Below, one piece after another: positions 8,668-19,756 of a stretch of DNA of 64,000 nucleotides; within the stretch, counting starts at the first letter, position 1, and each line of letters starts with the position of its first letter. The DNA comes from Candidatus Streptomyces philanthi (lineage in GTDB: Bacteria; Actinomycetota; Actinomycetes; Streptomycetales; Streptomycetaceae): assembly GCA_018114805.1 (NCBI GenBank), contig CP073042.1, positions 744,001-808,000 of the forward strand. Reading direction: 5' to 3'. A model generated the notes under the pieces. It was not told the DNA's origin and did no database searches. It worked only from the letters and a program-made list of their open reading frames with translations. The position numbers and the translations under genes are program-made.

Positions 8668-9260
8668 ACCGCCGCGCCCTGTTGTCCCTGGAGCCACTTG
8701 TCGTACTCCTCGGGCGAGACCGCCTTGATCCAGAAGTGCATGGTGCGGTGCCGCTGCCCGCAGAACTCCGCACACTTGCCCATCCAGCGGCCTTCCCGGT
8801 CCAGGGTGAGCGTGAAGGTGTTCACGTGGTGAGGAAAGGCGTCCATCTTGTAGCGCAGGTGCGGCACCCACAGCGAGTGGATGACGTCCCGGGAGGTGAG
8901 CCGCAGCTGCACGGGGTGGCCGGTCGGGACAACAAGAGTCGGCAGGTCGTCGCCCCGGCAGCTCCCTGAGACGGTGCGCCGCTCGGGTGCCTGCGGGTAG
9001 CTGAAGGCCCAACACCACAGGAAGGAGGAAACGTCGACACGCACGGGTGGGCGCGCAGCCGACTCGTGCTCGCGCTGGTTCTGCCATGCCGTCCACGCCA
9101 CCAGGAATGCGGCGAACGCCACCAGAACGCCTACGTAATAGGCCTCCAGACGGGGACGCTCGGAGCGCTCGGAGGCGGTGACCTGCCTCCCGGCCCGTCG
9201 CCTGAGGAGCGCGTAACCCAGCAGGGCGAGGACGTCGCCGAAGATATGACGCTGTTTCAC
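8664..9260 (-). CDS. ctaC: Cytochrome c oxidase subunit II (short form)
   Basis: About 198 residues from GTG 9260, which follows GGAGGGGGG closely. One membrane anchor (YYVGVLVAFAAFLVAWTAW) precedes a cupredoxin domain. CuA ligands are present: His in DVIHSLWVPHL and the cluster CAEFCGQRHRTMHF. An aromatic electron-entry segment (SSFLWCWAFSYP) is in the expected place. It is shorter than usual subunit II because the N-terminal hairpin is a single helix and there is no fused cytochrome c. It hands electrons to CtaD, whose start codon overlaps its stop. Confidence 0.9.
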   Translation of the reverse strand: MKQRHIFGDVLALLGYALLRRRAGRQVTASERSERPRLEAYYVGVLVAFAAFLVAWTAWQNQREHESAARPPVRVDVSSFLWCWAFSYPQAPERRTVSGSCRGDDLPTLVVPTGHPVQLRLTSRDVIHSLWVPHLRYKMDAFPHHVNTFTLTLDREGRWMGKCAEFCGQRHRTMHFWIKAVSPEEYDKWLQGQQGAAV

Positions 9261-9621
9261 TACACCCCCCTCCGCACGTGGGGTGGCCTCTTTCGTCGAA
9301 GCCTCTGGCCCTGGCCCACCCCGTCCGTCGCGACGCGGAGGCTGTCCCTTGCCCCCTGGCGGAAGTCTCCGACAACCATCCGATCGCTCCCGTCGCACCG
9401 TCCGAAACCGCGGCCATGCGGACATTACGGGCATGCTGGAAGGTCCGCGAGCAGCCACACCGCTGCCGGGAGTGCCCGGAGATCCCGGCCTCACACCTGC
9501 GGCACGAAGAACTCGCGGACCTCCCACCGGGCCCTGAACGATTAGAGCCCGCAAACCCCTGGTACACGGCCAGAACACCCCACGCGGAAAGGACAACGGC
9601 AGGCCGGAAAGGAGTGTGCGC
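9261..9621. other. Divergent intergenic region ctaC / beta-helix gene
   Basis: About 360 bp between two divergently transcribed starts, so it must hold both promoters. I see the ribosome sites next to each start (GGAGG-type for ctaC, AAAGGAG at 9608-9614 for the beta-helix gene), but no convincing -35/-10 pair or operator. Confidence 0.5.
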
Positions 9622-11229
9622 ATGACCATGCCACTTACGGTCGATGCCAACGAGCAGGGCTTGATCGGCGACGGCGCCACCAACGTCCAGCCGGCGTTCC
9701 AGCAACTGGTGGACGCCCTCGGCGAAGCCTGTGCTGCGGACGGCCGTCCCCGGATCATGCACGTTCCCGCCGGCCGTTACCTGATCCAGGACAAGCCCGT
9801 GCTCTGGCGCAGTGGCGTTTCCCTGATCGGCGCAGGACGGGGCGCCACTTGCTTCGTGCTGCGCAACCCGGGCAGCCCGACGAGCCCCGTCCCGCTGGCC
9901 TGGTTCATCGCCGCGAAGCACGGCGCCGGCCGGGAGAATCACCTCGCCGACATCACCTTCGCGCACTTCGAGGTCGACGGCTCGGGGGCCCGGACCGAGG
10001 AGTACGACCCGTTGGCCAAGGGGCTGGGACTGCAGTATGTGCTGAGGGGCCGCTTCAGTGACCTGTATATCCATGACGCCGGCGCGACCGGCTTCGGATG
10101 CGACTTTCTTCAAGACACGGTCGTCGAGGGTGTACTGGCCGAGCGGTGCGGAGCGCAGGACCCCGGCGAGAAGATGGGCGGCGCGGGCATCGGTATCGGC
10201 GTCGGCGGCTGGGGCAGCGTCGAACGCCTTACGGTGACCGCCTGCACAGCGACCGGCAACGGAACCAACGGCATCTTCGTGGAACTCCAGCAGGAGGACT
10301 GGCAGCCGCCGCGCGGCATCCGCATCACCGCCTGCCACGCCGAAGACAACCGGTTCGGCCTCTCTGACTGAGGCGCCGACGGCCTGTTGGTCACCTTTTT
10401 AACGCTGATCGGCAACCGGGAGGCCGGGTTCGACGTGTCCTCGCAGGGCACCGCGGGCGTGGGCGGGCGCGGTGGCATCGTCACCGGCTGTGTCATCGAC
10501 GGCAATGTCCGCGACGGGGTCGTACTGGGAAACACCCCGGGCCCTTATGCCCTGCGTGGCAACCGCATCAGCAACAACGGAAGGTATGGCTACTGGCAGC
10601 ACAACCTGGCCGGCGGCGACCAAGAGCCGGCGGCCGACATCGTGCTGGAGTCCAATGACATCCGCGACAACGCCCTCGACGGTGTCCGCCTCGACGCGGA
10701 CCTGCGGGATGTCGCGGTGCTGGGCAACCGCATCCGCAACAACGGCCGCCGCGCGGCACCGGCGACGATGGGCGGTGGCCCGGGCGTGCGGTTCACGCCG
10801 TTGTCCATGACCGACGAGAACGCCGACTGGGCGCCGGACTCCCACCGTGGCAAAGAACTCACCGTGGGTGGGCAGACAGCAGTGGTCACGGTCAACACCG
10901 CGACGGAACTGACCCTGGTCCCTGTCCGTCCCGGCGCGAGCACGGCCTGGGAGGACGGCACCCCCGCAGCGGGCTCCTCCTACCATCTCCCGGGTGCCCC
11001 CGCACCGCGGGCAGGCGTTACGGCCGACGCCGCCCATCCCTACCTGGACAGCAACCACGTCTGGGACGACCAGCGGCCAAAGACACAGACTCACGCCCTC
11101 TGGGTCACCGACGGCGCCACCTGGACGGGCGGCCGGGTCACCGACAACGACTTCAGCGGCAACGCCTCGACCGCCACCCGCTTCGACGCGGCCCCGACCG
11201 GCGGACGGTGGCGCGACAACGAAAGCTGA
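9622..11229 (+). pseudogene. Right-handed parallel beta-helix repeat protein, interrupted by TGA
   Basis: ATG 9622 follows AAAGGAG by 7 nt. The reading frame continues past a TGA at 10369-10371 without any shift to the stop at 11229, about 535 residues in all. N-terminally there is a pectate-lyase-like cap (NVQPAFQQLVDAL, MHVPAGRYLIQDKP) and then repeated coils with the pattern 'V..N.I..N' (for example ITACHAEDNRFG, VLESNDIRDNALDGV, VLGNRIRNNGR, WTGGRVTDNDFSGN). At the break the peptide runs FGLSD-stop-GADGLL, so a TGG (Trp) to TGA change is the simplest explanation. Such proteins usually bind or cleave polysaccharide. There is no clear signal peptide, and the exact substrate is unknown. Confidence 0.8.
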
Positions 11230-11266
11230 CGGGCGCCACGGGAGGGTCGCTGCCGATGCCCGCCGG

Positions 11267-14200
11267 TCAACGGCGCGCCCCGCGAACGCCGACCGCAGTG
11301 ATGGCTGCTGACAGGGCGAGGACGGCGCAGACGCGCAGCGCCCGTTCCCGCAGGGGCGAGCTCGGCATCGCAGCGGCGGCTCCCCGCTCGGGCAGCCGGG
11401 ATACGGCATGGGCACCCTTCTCTCGGGCCAGCTTCATGACTTCGGCCGCGTGCAGGGCCTGCCTTCCGGTGCCGGCGTCCTTGATCTGCGTCCTGCAGGA
11501 GAACCCGTCGGCCACCACCACACAGTCGTCCTCCGCGTCATGGACGGCGGGCAGCAGGGCCTGTTCGCCGCACTCCATGGAGATGTCGTACTTGCCGGAT
11601 TCGAAGCCCCAGGATCCGGCCAGACCGCAGCAACCTCCCTGGAGGTTCTGCACCTTGAGCCCCATTTTCTCCAGCAGGTCCTGTTCGGGGTTCATACCGC
11701 CGGTCGCTCGGTGGTGGCAGTGCCCCCACAACAAGGCCTTGCCGTCGAGCTGCGGGGGTTCGATGCCGAAGGTCTGGAAGAACTCCGCGAAGTGGTAGGC
11801 GTTTTGAGTCAGCCGCCGGGCATCGTCGTCATGGGGCAGCAGCTTGGGCAGTTCGTCCTTGAACACGGCCAGGCAGCTCGGTTCCATACCGACGACGAGC
11901 GTACCGGCCCTCAGTTGAGGACGGAGGAGGTGCAGTACCCGGAGGAGGTAGCGCTCAGCGGTGTCCAGGAAGCCGTAGTCGTACAACGGCCGTCCGCAGC
12001 AGATGTGCTGCTCAGGCATGACAACCCGCCACCCCGCCGCCTCGATCGCCTCCACGCACGTGACGCCCACATTGGTGTGGAAGCGGTTGTTGAAGGTGTC
12101 CGGGAACAGGACGACTGGGCGTCCGGAGGGGTTCGTGGTGCCTCCGCGCCGGGCGAACCATTCCTGGAGCGTCATGGGGGCGAAGCGGGGCAGCGGGCGG
12201 CGGCGGTCGATGCCCGCGACCAGTTTCGCCAGTCGGGCCAGACCTGGCGTGTGCGTGGCGAAGTTGGCCAGTTCCGGGACACGTGAGGCGAGCCGGGCCG
12301 CCTGGTCGATGAAACCGAACGCGTAGGCGTAGCGCGGGCGTCGGGGGCGGACCGACTTGAAGTGGTGGTAGAGGAACTCCGCTTTGTAGGTGGGCATGTC
12401 AAAGTTGACGGGGCAGTCGTTGGTGCAGCCCTTGCAGGCCAGGCACAGGTCCAGGGCGTCGTAGACCTCTTTGGACTGCCAGCCGTCCGTGACGACGTCG
12501 CCCCTCAGTATCTCGTACAGCAGGCGAGCCCGACCTCGGGTGGTGTGCTTCTCCTCGCGGGTTACCTGGTAGCTGGGGCACATGGTGGTCTCCGCGCGCG
12601 GGACCCGGCACTTGCCGATGCCGACGCAGCGCAGGGTCGCGTGGGCGAAGTCGCCGCCGTCTTCCTCGTAGGTGAACTTCAGCGGGTGGCGCGGCGGGTT
12701 GTAGTCAGTGCCGAGCTTGAGGTTCTCGTCCAGGCGATAGGTGTCGACGACCTTGCCCGGGTTCATCTTCCACTGTGGGTCCCAGATCGCCTTGAACTCC
12801 CGTATAGCCTGGAGGAGTTCGGTGCCGAACTGTTTCTCCAGCAGTTCGGCACGCTGCTGGCCGTCGCCGTGTTCCCCGGAGACCGAACCGCCCAAAGACA
12901 CGCACAGGTCGGTGGCGTCCTCCAGGAACGCCCGGTAGGTGGCGATGCCGTTGGCTGTGCGCAGATCGAAGCTGAGTCGACTGTGGATGCAGCCCTGGCC
13001 GAAGTGGCCGTACATGGCGCCGGTGATGTCGTGCTTGTCCATCACCTCGCGCAGCCGCCGCACGTACTCGCCGATCCGGTCGGGTGGGACGGCGGAGTCC
13101 TCCCAGCCGGGCCAGTGGTCCTTGCCGTCGGGCGGGAAGGCCGTCGAGCCGAGGCCGCTCTCCCGGATCGCCCAGAGGTGTTCGCTGGTGCCGCCCTCCT
13201 GTTCGCTCTTGGCGATCCGAACGCGGTCCTGTGCGTAGCCCTTGCCGCCGGTGAGCCAGTCGGAGAAGGCGTGGGCCTGTGCAACGGAGTCCTCGGCGCT
13301 GTCCGTTCCGAACTGCACCACCAGCCAGGCGCCTCCTTCGGGGTGGGGCAGCTCCTGGATGCTGTCCACGTTCATGTTCTGGAGCTGCTGGTCACGGATG
13401 AGTTCGTCGTCGAGTGCCTCCAGGCCGATCGGCTTGAAGCGTTCGACGATCTCCTCGCAGTGTTCCGCCGCGTCGGCAAGGTTGTCGTACTCGACGACGA
13501 CAGTGGTGCGTTGCAGTAGGGCCGGTGTGAGCATGAGGACGGCTTGCAGGGCGGTGGCACAGGTGCTCTCGGTGCCGACCAGGGCGCGGACGACATTGAA
13601 GCCGCGTTCGGGCAGAAGTTCGTCGAGGTTGTATCCGGAGACGCGGCGCGGGACCTGTTCGGCCGGCCGGAATCCGGCCCTGATGGCGTTCGGCGTACTT
13701 GTCGCGCAGGTCCTGTAGCGCCGCGTAGATCTGACCCTTGCGGCCTCCCTCGGCGATGATGGCGTCGAGGTGCTGTTCCTCGTTCACACCCACCCAGAAG
13801 CGGGCGCCGTCGTAGGTGACGATCTCCAGGGCGTGCACGTTGTCGCTGGTGCGCGGGCCTGGTCCGTACAGCTGCGACTGAACGGAGTGGATGCCGCAGG
13901 AGTTGTTGCCGATGTTGCCGCCGATCAGGCAGCGGGAGTGAGTGGAGGGGTCGGGCCCGAAGACCAGGTTGTGGCGGCCAGTGTGCCGGTTCAGCTCCTC
14001 GTTGATGACGCCCGGCTCGCAGGTGACCACGCGGCGGGCGACGTCCACCTCGCCGATGCCGGTGAGGTACTTGGAGTGGTCGATCACGACGGCTTCGTTG
14101 ACCGTCTCGCCGGACAGGCTGGTGCCGCCTCCGTGATTGAGGATTGGGGGCGCCGAACCGGTGGCAGATCTTGTGGACCGCCACCACGTCGTCCAGTGTG

Positions 14201-14423
14201 CGAGGGACGACGACCCGGATCGGCACCTGGCGGAAGTTGGATGCGTCCTGGGCGTACAGTCCCAGCGAGGCGGTGTCGAAGCGGACCTCGCCGTCGACCG
14301 CCTTGCGCAGCGCCTGTTCCAGTTTGCCGACGTCGAGGGTCTGACGGGCTCGTGGAGGCCCCCGATCTCCGGGTGGGTCTTGGCCGGGATGTCGCGCGTC
14401 GCGCGGCGTGGTGCCTTCGCCAT
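11267..14423 (-). pseudogene. FAD-linked oxidase with Fe-S/CCG domains (D-lactate/glycolate oxidoreductase type), three frameshifts
   Basis: Pieces in three frames add up to a roughly 1,050-residue protein from ATG 14423. First comes an FAD-binding PCMH domain (NHGGGTSLSGETVNEAVVI, GGNIGNNSCGIHSV). A C-terminal FAD-oxidase domain follows (SGEHGDGQQRAELLEKQFG). Last come a 4Fe-4S region (CLACKGCTNDCPVNFDMP) and cysteine-rich CCG-type modules (HICCGRPLYDYGFLD, GGCCGLAGSWGFE). This is the layout of membrane-associated D-lactate or glycolate dehydrogenases that feed electrons to quinone. Frame changes lie near 14345, near 14150 (an extra A in GCCCCCAATCC) and near 13685 (an extra C). It is the third gene of an operon with a TPP enzyme and an enolase-family protein, both also broken. 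Confidence 0.8.
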
Positions 14424-14452
14424 CGGGTCTCAACTCTCCTTTGCGAGCCTGG

Positions 14453-15607
14453 TCACGCTGGTCGCGCCCCGTACACGCGGTAGGGCTCGGCATCGGCCCA
14501 CTTGACCTCCAGTCCGAGCCCCGGGCGGCCGGGATCGGGCCGCAGGGCCCCGCCGTCGGGTGACAAGGTGCCGTCGAACAGCAACTGCTCGATGCGTACG
14601 TGGTCGTGGAAGTACTCCAGGTGCCGCAGCCGACCTACCGCGCAGAAGGCATGGGCGGAGAGCGCCGGGGCGCAGTGCGCGGACAGGTCGATGTGTCGGG
14701 TCGCCGACAGGCCGGCCACCTCAAGTACCCCGGTGATACCGCCGCAGCGGGTGACGTCGGCCTGCAGGCAGTCCACGGCGGGAGGCTCCACCAGGTTGAC
14801 GAAGTCGCGCGAGGTGAAGGCATATTCGCCGGCCGCGATATCCAGGCGCTCCGGCCCCCGGTCGCGCAGCATGCGCAGCCCTTCGAGGTCGGCCGAGGAG
14901 ACGGGCTCCTCCAGCCACCGCACGTCCCACTCGTAGTGGAATCTGCGCGCCCAGTACGGGGCCTCCTTGCGGGCGAGCGCGCCATTGGCGTCGGTGAAGA
15001 TCTCCGGCTCGTCGCCGATGGCGTTCCGTACGGCCGTGAGGCGCTCCGGATCCCTTTCGGGCTCGCGCGAGGTCTTCAGCTTCACCCGGGGTATGCCCTG
15101 GACAGTCCAGCCGGCGAGCTGCTAGGTGAGCCGGTCGAGGGAGTAGTTGGTGAAGCCGCCGCTGCCGTACACCGGGACACGGTCGTGGTAGGCGGGCAGG
15201 AGGTGGATCAGCGGCAGGTCCAGCAGCCTGGCCTTGAGGTCCCACAGCGCCACGTCGACCGCTGAGACGGCCATGGCTCCGACGCCGGGGCGGCCCGCGT
15301 TGCGGATCTGCGGCGCCATGCGATGCCGCAGCGCCGGCGGCGCGGTGACGTCCTGCCGTCGCAGCAACAGGGCGAGTTTGGACGTCACGAAGGACGCGAC
15401 CGACAGGTCTCCGTAGGTGTAGCCGAGACCGCTCCTGCCGCAGACGTGCACCCGGACGAGGATCATCGTGGTGGAGTCCCACTCCAGGGTCCCGTCCTGT
15501 TCCGTGCCGTCGGGGCCGTCGGTGGGCACCTCGAAGGCGTGTACGTCGACCGCGTCGATGCGGCAGTCCGCCAGCCCGGCCTGCCCTGCGGTCGTACGGC
15601 TGGTCAT
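14453..15607 (-). pseudogene. Mandelate racemase/muconate lactonizing (enolase superfamily) enzyme, interrupted by TAG
   Basis: The start ATG 15607 overlaps the stop of the TPP enzyme upstream (ATGA). One frame continues through a TAG at 15122-15124 to the stop at 14453, giving about 384 residues. The N-terminal capping domain ends in YGSGGFTNYSLDRLT before the stop. The barrel follows with a K-x-K base motif (RVKLKTSREPER), acidic metal ligands in FTDANGA, WLEEPVSSAD and AAGEYAFTS, and a histidine region SAHCAPALSAHAF. A CAG or GAG codon would fit at the stop position. Members dehydrate or racemise sugar acids by abstracting a proton alpha to a carboxylate. Neighbours suggest sugar-acid or 2-oxo-acid catabolism. 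Confidence 0.8.
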
Positions 15608-17418
15608 GGATGCCGCCCCGGCACATACTCGACCAGCTCGGTGGCCTTTTGGCGGGCGCCCTTGGCGGCGATGCCCAGCCCTTCGGGGTCCCGCACGGCC
15701 GCCTTGGCGGTCTTCTTGCCCTGTGTCTTCATGATGTGCGGCGGGATAGGCGCGATCTCCGGGTCGACCTTGAACTCCAGCACCACCGGCCGGTCGCTGG
15801 CCAACGCCTTCCCGATCTTCTTGGGCCTGTCGCAGTACACGCCCTTGAGACCGATAAGTTCGGCGTACTTGGCATACGGGACGTCCGGGATGTCCTGGGA
15901 GCCGGGGAACTTGGGATCTCCGGCCATGGCGCGTTGTTCCCAGGTCACCTGGTTGAGGTCCTGGTTGTTGAAGACGCAGAAGATAAACGGGGCAGGACCG
16001 GACAGCCGGTCCAGGTAGCGCTTGACGGTGATCATCTCGCTCATGCCGTTCATCTGGAACGCGCCGTCACCAACGAAGGCGATGACCGGCCGGTCGGGGT
16101 GGGCGAACCGGGCGGCAATCGCGTACGGGGTCCCCGGGCCCATCGTGGCCAGCGTCCCCGACAGCGACGCCTGCATGCCCTTGCGCAGCTTCAGATGGCG
16201 AGCCCACCAGTTCGTGCCGGAACCCGAGTCGGCGGTCAGGATGACGTCGTCCGGCAGCCGGGGCGAGAGCTCCAAGGCCACCGCCTCAGGGTTGATCGTC
16301 TTTCCGAAGTGCTGGCCGGCACGCTTGTCGCAGATCGCGTTCCAGTCGACGACATCTTTCTCGATCTTCTTGCGCCAGCCACGGTCCTCCTTACGGTGCA
16401 GCAGCGGCAGGAGGGCCTTGAGTGTCTGCTTCGCGTCGCCGACGAGGTGAGCCTCCATCGAGTAGCGGATGCCGATCATCCGCCCGTCGATGTCGATCTC
16501 CACGCCACGCGCCTGCCCTTCGTCCGGCAGCCACTCCGCGTACGGAAAACTGCTGCCGATCATGAACAGGGTGTCGCAACCGCGGATCATGTTGTCACTG
16601 GCCTTGCTGCCGAGCAGACTGATGGGACCGGTGACGAACGGCAGGTCGTCGGGTAGCACTTCCCGGCCCAGCAGCGCCTTCGCCACCCCCGCCCCCAGCA
16701 TTTCGGCCGCCTCCACGACCTCGCTCTCCGCGTTTGCGGCGCCCTGGCCGATGATCATGGCGACCTTGCTTCCGGCATTCAGGATGCCTGCCGCCCTGCG
16801 TAGCTCCCCCTCGTCAGGCAGGAGGCGCGGGCGGCTCCAGCCGACGCTGGAGAACACCGAGCCGTGCTCCTTCGGCGGTCAGGGTTGGGCCTCTTCCTCT
16901 TGCACGTCGTTCGGGATGATGATCGTGGCGACGCCGCGGGTGGTGAGCGCGGTCTTGAAGGCGCGGTCGATGACGTGCCGGGCCTGCGCCGGGTGCGAGA
17001 CCATCTGGCAGTACTCGGAGACGTCCGCGAACAGCTGCTGAAGGGCGATCTCCTGCTGGTAGTGAGAACCGAGTGACAGCCGCTTCTGCTGGCCGACCAC
17101 CGCGACGACGGGTTGATGGTCCAGCTTGGCGTCGTACAGGCCATTGAGCAGGTGCACCGCACCCGGCCCCGACGTGGCGACACAGCAGCCGACCTCACCC
17201 GTGAACTTGGCATGGGCACAGGCCATGAACGCGGCCATCTCCTCGTGCCGCGTCTGGATGAACTCCGGTTCACCCTTCGCCCGGTCGAACGCGCCGAGCA
17301 GCCCGTTGATCCCGTCGCCGGGATAGCCGTAGACCCTCTCCATGCCCCACTCGCGCAGGCGCTGCAACACAAAGTCGGCGACCAGGCGACCAGCGTCATC
17401 ACGTACTCCCTCGGACAC
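15604..17418 (-). pseudogene. TPP-dependent enzyme (pyruvate oxidase type), copy 2, interrupted by TGA
   Basis: A roughly 600-residue TPP enzyme very similar to the intact copy at 22707-24509. The PYR domain has ERVYGYPGDGINGLLGAF and the catalytic Glu in TRHEEMAAFMACAHAK. The PP domain has GDGAFQMNGM...FNNQDLNQV. A TGA at 16879-16881 falls in frame between EEEAQP and PPKEHGSVFSS; the intact copy has Ser there, so TCA to TGA is a single change. Both halves are otherwise clean. The start is uncertain: no in-frame ATG lies in the right place, and GTG at 17418 (VSEGVRDDAGR) or slightly upstream is likely. It heads the operon with the enolase-family and FAD/Fe-S genes. Confidence 0.85.
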
Positions 17419-17589
17419 ACCTCTGCCGTCACCAGTAGGTGACACATGGCGGGGGCGCGTAAACGGTGGCTTCCCGGTCGCCACTCTCATGGACGGGGCA
17501 GTGACGGTTTCCATCCGCCAGCGGATAAAAGCCGCATAAGAGGAGGCTCTCTTACGCACTGCAAAAGTCACGCAGAGGGGACAGCAGCC

Positions 17590-18036
17590 ATGTCGTATCC
17601 GCATCGCTCCAGTGACATAGGCGCGCATCCCGAGCTTTCGGAGATGCGACAAAGGCTCGAGCGCACCGCCTCGAGCGGTCAAGCAGTCGCTGTCGAGGGC
17701 CTCATGGTCCTCGCGGGCGTCTACGCCGGGATCTCTCCGTGGGTCGTTCACTTCACGAACGAGCCGAACCTCACCATCAACAACCTGATCGTCGGAATCA
17801 CGGTCGGCCTGATCGGCCTCGGCCTGACGATGGCTCCGGACCGGATGTTCCGTCTGGCGTGGGTGGTCGCTCCCCTAGGCCTGTGGCTGCTCATCTCGCC
17901 GTGGGTGGTCACCGCGGCACACGGTGCGTCGGCGGGCGTCATCTGGAACAACTGCTGTATCGGCGCGGTGATCGCGCTGCTCGGCCTGGCTGCCGCGGGC
18001 CTCACCATCGGAGTGGCGCGTCGCGGTCCCCGCTGA
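17590..18036 (+). CDS. SPW repeat membrane protein
   Basis: A 148-residue protein starting at ATG 17590 with GAGGGGA about 9 nt upstream. Two SPW motifs are present (YAGISPWVVHF and LLISPWVVTA), each inside a membrane-helix pair, for four helices in total. The polar N-terminus begins MSYPHRSSDIGAHPELSEMRQR. This matches the SPW repeat family (PF03779), whose function is unknown. It is transcribed divergently from TPP copy 2, and a strong hairpin follows its stop. It is intact, unlike most neighbours. Confidence 0.9.
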   Translation: MSYPHRSSDIGAHPELSEMRQRLERTASSGQAVAVEGLMVLAGVYAGISPWVVHFTNEPNLTINNLIVGITVGLIGLGLTMAPDRMFRLAWVVAPLGLWLLISPWVVTAAHGASAGVIWNNCCIGAVIALLGLAAAGLTIGVARRGPR

Positions 18037-18439
18037 GGCACCAGTCAGTCTGTCGTGCCAGGCGCTTCCCTGGCACGACACGCTGTCGGCAGCGAGAGGG
18101 GGCGACTCCGGCGCCCCCTTGACGAAACGCGAGGCCGGACGAGCGCACAAGAACCAGCCGTGCGGACTCGGCAACCGCACGGCGCAAGACGTCACTCGCG
18201 TGGCATACGGAGCCTCCCGCAGACGGCTCATGGCGTGTTTCAGGACACTGCGGGTGGGTGACTCCAGGACCGACGTGGACGCCACGGCTGCCTACAAGCC
18301 GTTGGTGGGCCGTGTTCGGACGTGAACAAAAGCAGCAGCATCACCCGTGACCTCGCCGGTCCCTGCTCGCCGCTTCCCAGGCGGTGCACGACGGAATGAA
18401 CCCGCCGTGCTCGCCCCAACCGCCCGACCCCAGAGGCCC
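18037..18439. other. Intergenic region after SPW gene
   Basis: About 400 bp that holds the hairpin at 18051-18080 and a smaller G-run/C-run hairpin near 18098-18121. I find nothing coding in it and no clear promoter for the sigma-factor gene that follows. Confidence 0.5.
18051..18080 (+). terminator. Hairpin terminator after SPW gene
   Basis: A perfect 12-bp stem (TGTCGTGCCAGG paired with CCTGGCACGACA) with a 6-nt loop, 15 nt after the stop codon. There is no T run, as is common in high-GC actinomycetes. Confidence 0.8.
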
Positions 18440-19280
18440 ATGTCTTCCTCAGCAGCCGACCTGCTCCGGACACGCGACGCCACTGCGGTCCCGGAGCCGT
18501 CCTCGGACCAACTCGACGCGCTGATGCGCGAGCTCGCGCTGGAGCCCCTGGGACCGCGGCAAGCCGCGCTCCGGGACGAGGTCATCCGTCTGCTACTGCC
18601 GCTGGCCCGCCGCGTGGCACGCCGATTCCAGCGCCACGGTGAGGACCACGACGACCTCGTTCAGGTCGCGTCCCTCGGACTGGTCAAGGCCGTCGACGGC
18701 TACGACCCGACACTGGGGCACGCCTTCTTGTCCTACGCGCTTCCCAAGGTCACCGGCGAGCTCAGGAGGCATCTGCGGGACCGCACCGCCACCGTGCGGC
18801 TGCCCCCGCCCCCTCCAGGAGGCGAGCAGCCAGGTCTTCCAGGCCGTCGAGGAACTCGAGCAGAGGCTCGGCGGCTGTTCGCCCACCTCTCGGCAGATCG
18901 CCGAGCACACAGGACTCGAATACGACCATGTGCTGTCCACGCTGCGCGCGGTGCACGAGTGCCGCTCGCGTTCCCTGGAGGAGCCGGCGGGATACGACCA
19001 GGACTCCCCGCTCGCCTGCCTGATCAGTGCCGAGGATGCCGCCCTCGATCGCGTCGTCGACACCGTGGCCCTGACTTCCCTGATGAAGCAGCTTCCAGAG
19101 CGGGACCGCCACGTCCTCTATTTGCGTTTCTACCGGGAGCGAACCCAGCAGCAGATCGCTGACGTTATCGGTGTCTCCCAAATGCAGGTCTCGCACATTC
19201 TGAGACGCTGCTTCGACCGGCTTCGCGAGGCTCTGCTGGCGACCGAGCCGGTTCCGGGACGAGCCGACGAGGAACGCCCC
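18440..19280 (+). pseudogene. SigB/SigF/SigG-type sigma factor, copy 1, frameshifted
   Basis: ATG 18440 has AGAGG just upstream. Region 2 is clean (PLARRVARRFQRHGEDHDDLVQ, then VASLGLVKAVDGYDP and the core-binding/-10 segment). Near 18800, within CCCCCGCCCCC, an extra C shifts the frame. Region 3 (EEL.QRLG...PTSRQIAEHTGL) and region 4 with its helix-turn-helix (QLPERDRHVLYLRFYRERT, QQQIADVIGVSQMQVSHIL) follow in the next frame. The second frame has no stop until 19811, well past the end of homology, so the natural terminus is also lost. Family members direct general and osmotic stress genes and are controlled by anti-sigma and STAS proteins. Three other damaged sigma genes are in the window. 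Confidence 0.8.
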
Positions 19281-19756
19281 CTGGTCAACCACCGGGCCGT
19301 CCGGCCGAGGCGCCCCTCGTTCGGTCGCCGTCAGCCGGCGGAGCCAGTACGCCCTGCGCGTCCTGCACTGACGCGCACGACGGGCGGCTCCACAGTCTCC
19401 AAGAAATCGCGCCCTGAAAGGCTCGGCAGGAGGCGGGCCGGCCCTGCGAAGAAGTCCGCGACTTCTGGGCCGCGCGTCTCGTCCAGCCATAGGTGCGAGA
19501 TGCCAATGCGCTCTGTACGGGCATTGTGGGGCCGGACCTGCCGCGGGTTCGGCTCCGACGTGTCGCCGCGCATACCGCGCCGGCTATGTCCGACGACCGG
19601 CGGGCGAACGCGGCTGACCCGACTGGCCTCTCCTCCTGTCGGTTGCGCGTACTCCGACGAGGTCGCTCGGCCTCCTCCCGCCGCCGCCGTTCCAACGGAG
19701 CAGTTCCGCACGAGCCACTTTGCGGGGAGCCCAATCCTCAGGAAGGCAGGCAGCGC

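Noticed and set aside
8668..10338. Very long open frame continuing upstream of ctaD on the minus strand
   Set aside because: High-GC antisense frames stay open by chance; it overlaps ctaC and the beta-helix gene and has no family-like sequence before the ctaD ATG.
12362..13519. Open plus-strand frame antisense to the FAD/Fe-S oxidoreductase
   Set aside because: It is the mirror of a strongly conserved minus-strand gene; its composition (Val/Gly/Leu-rich, no motifs) is typical of antisense GC-frame artefacts.
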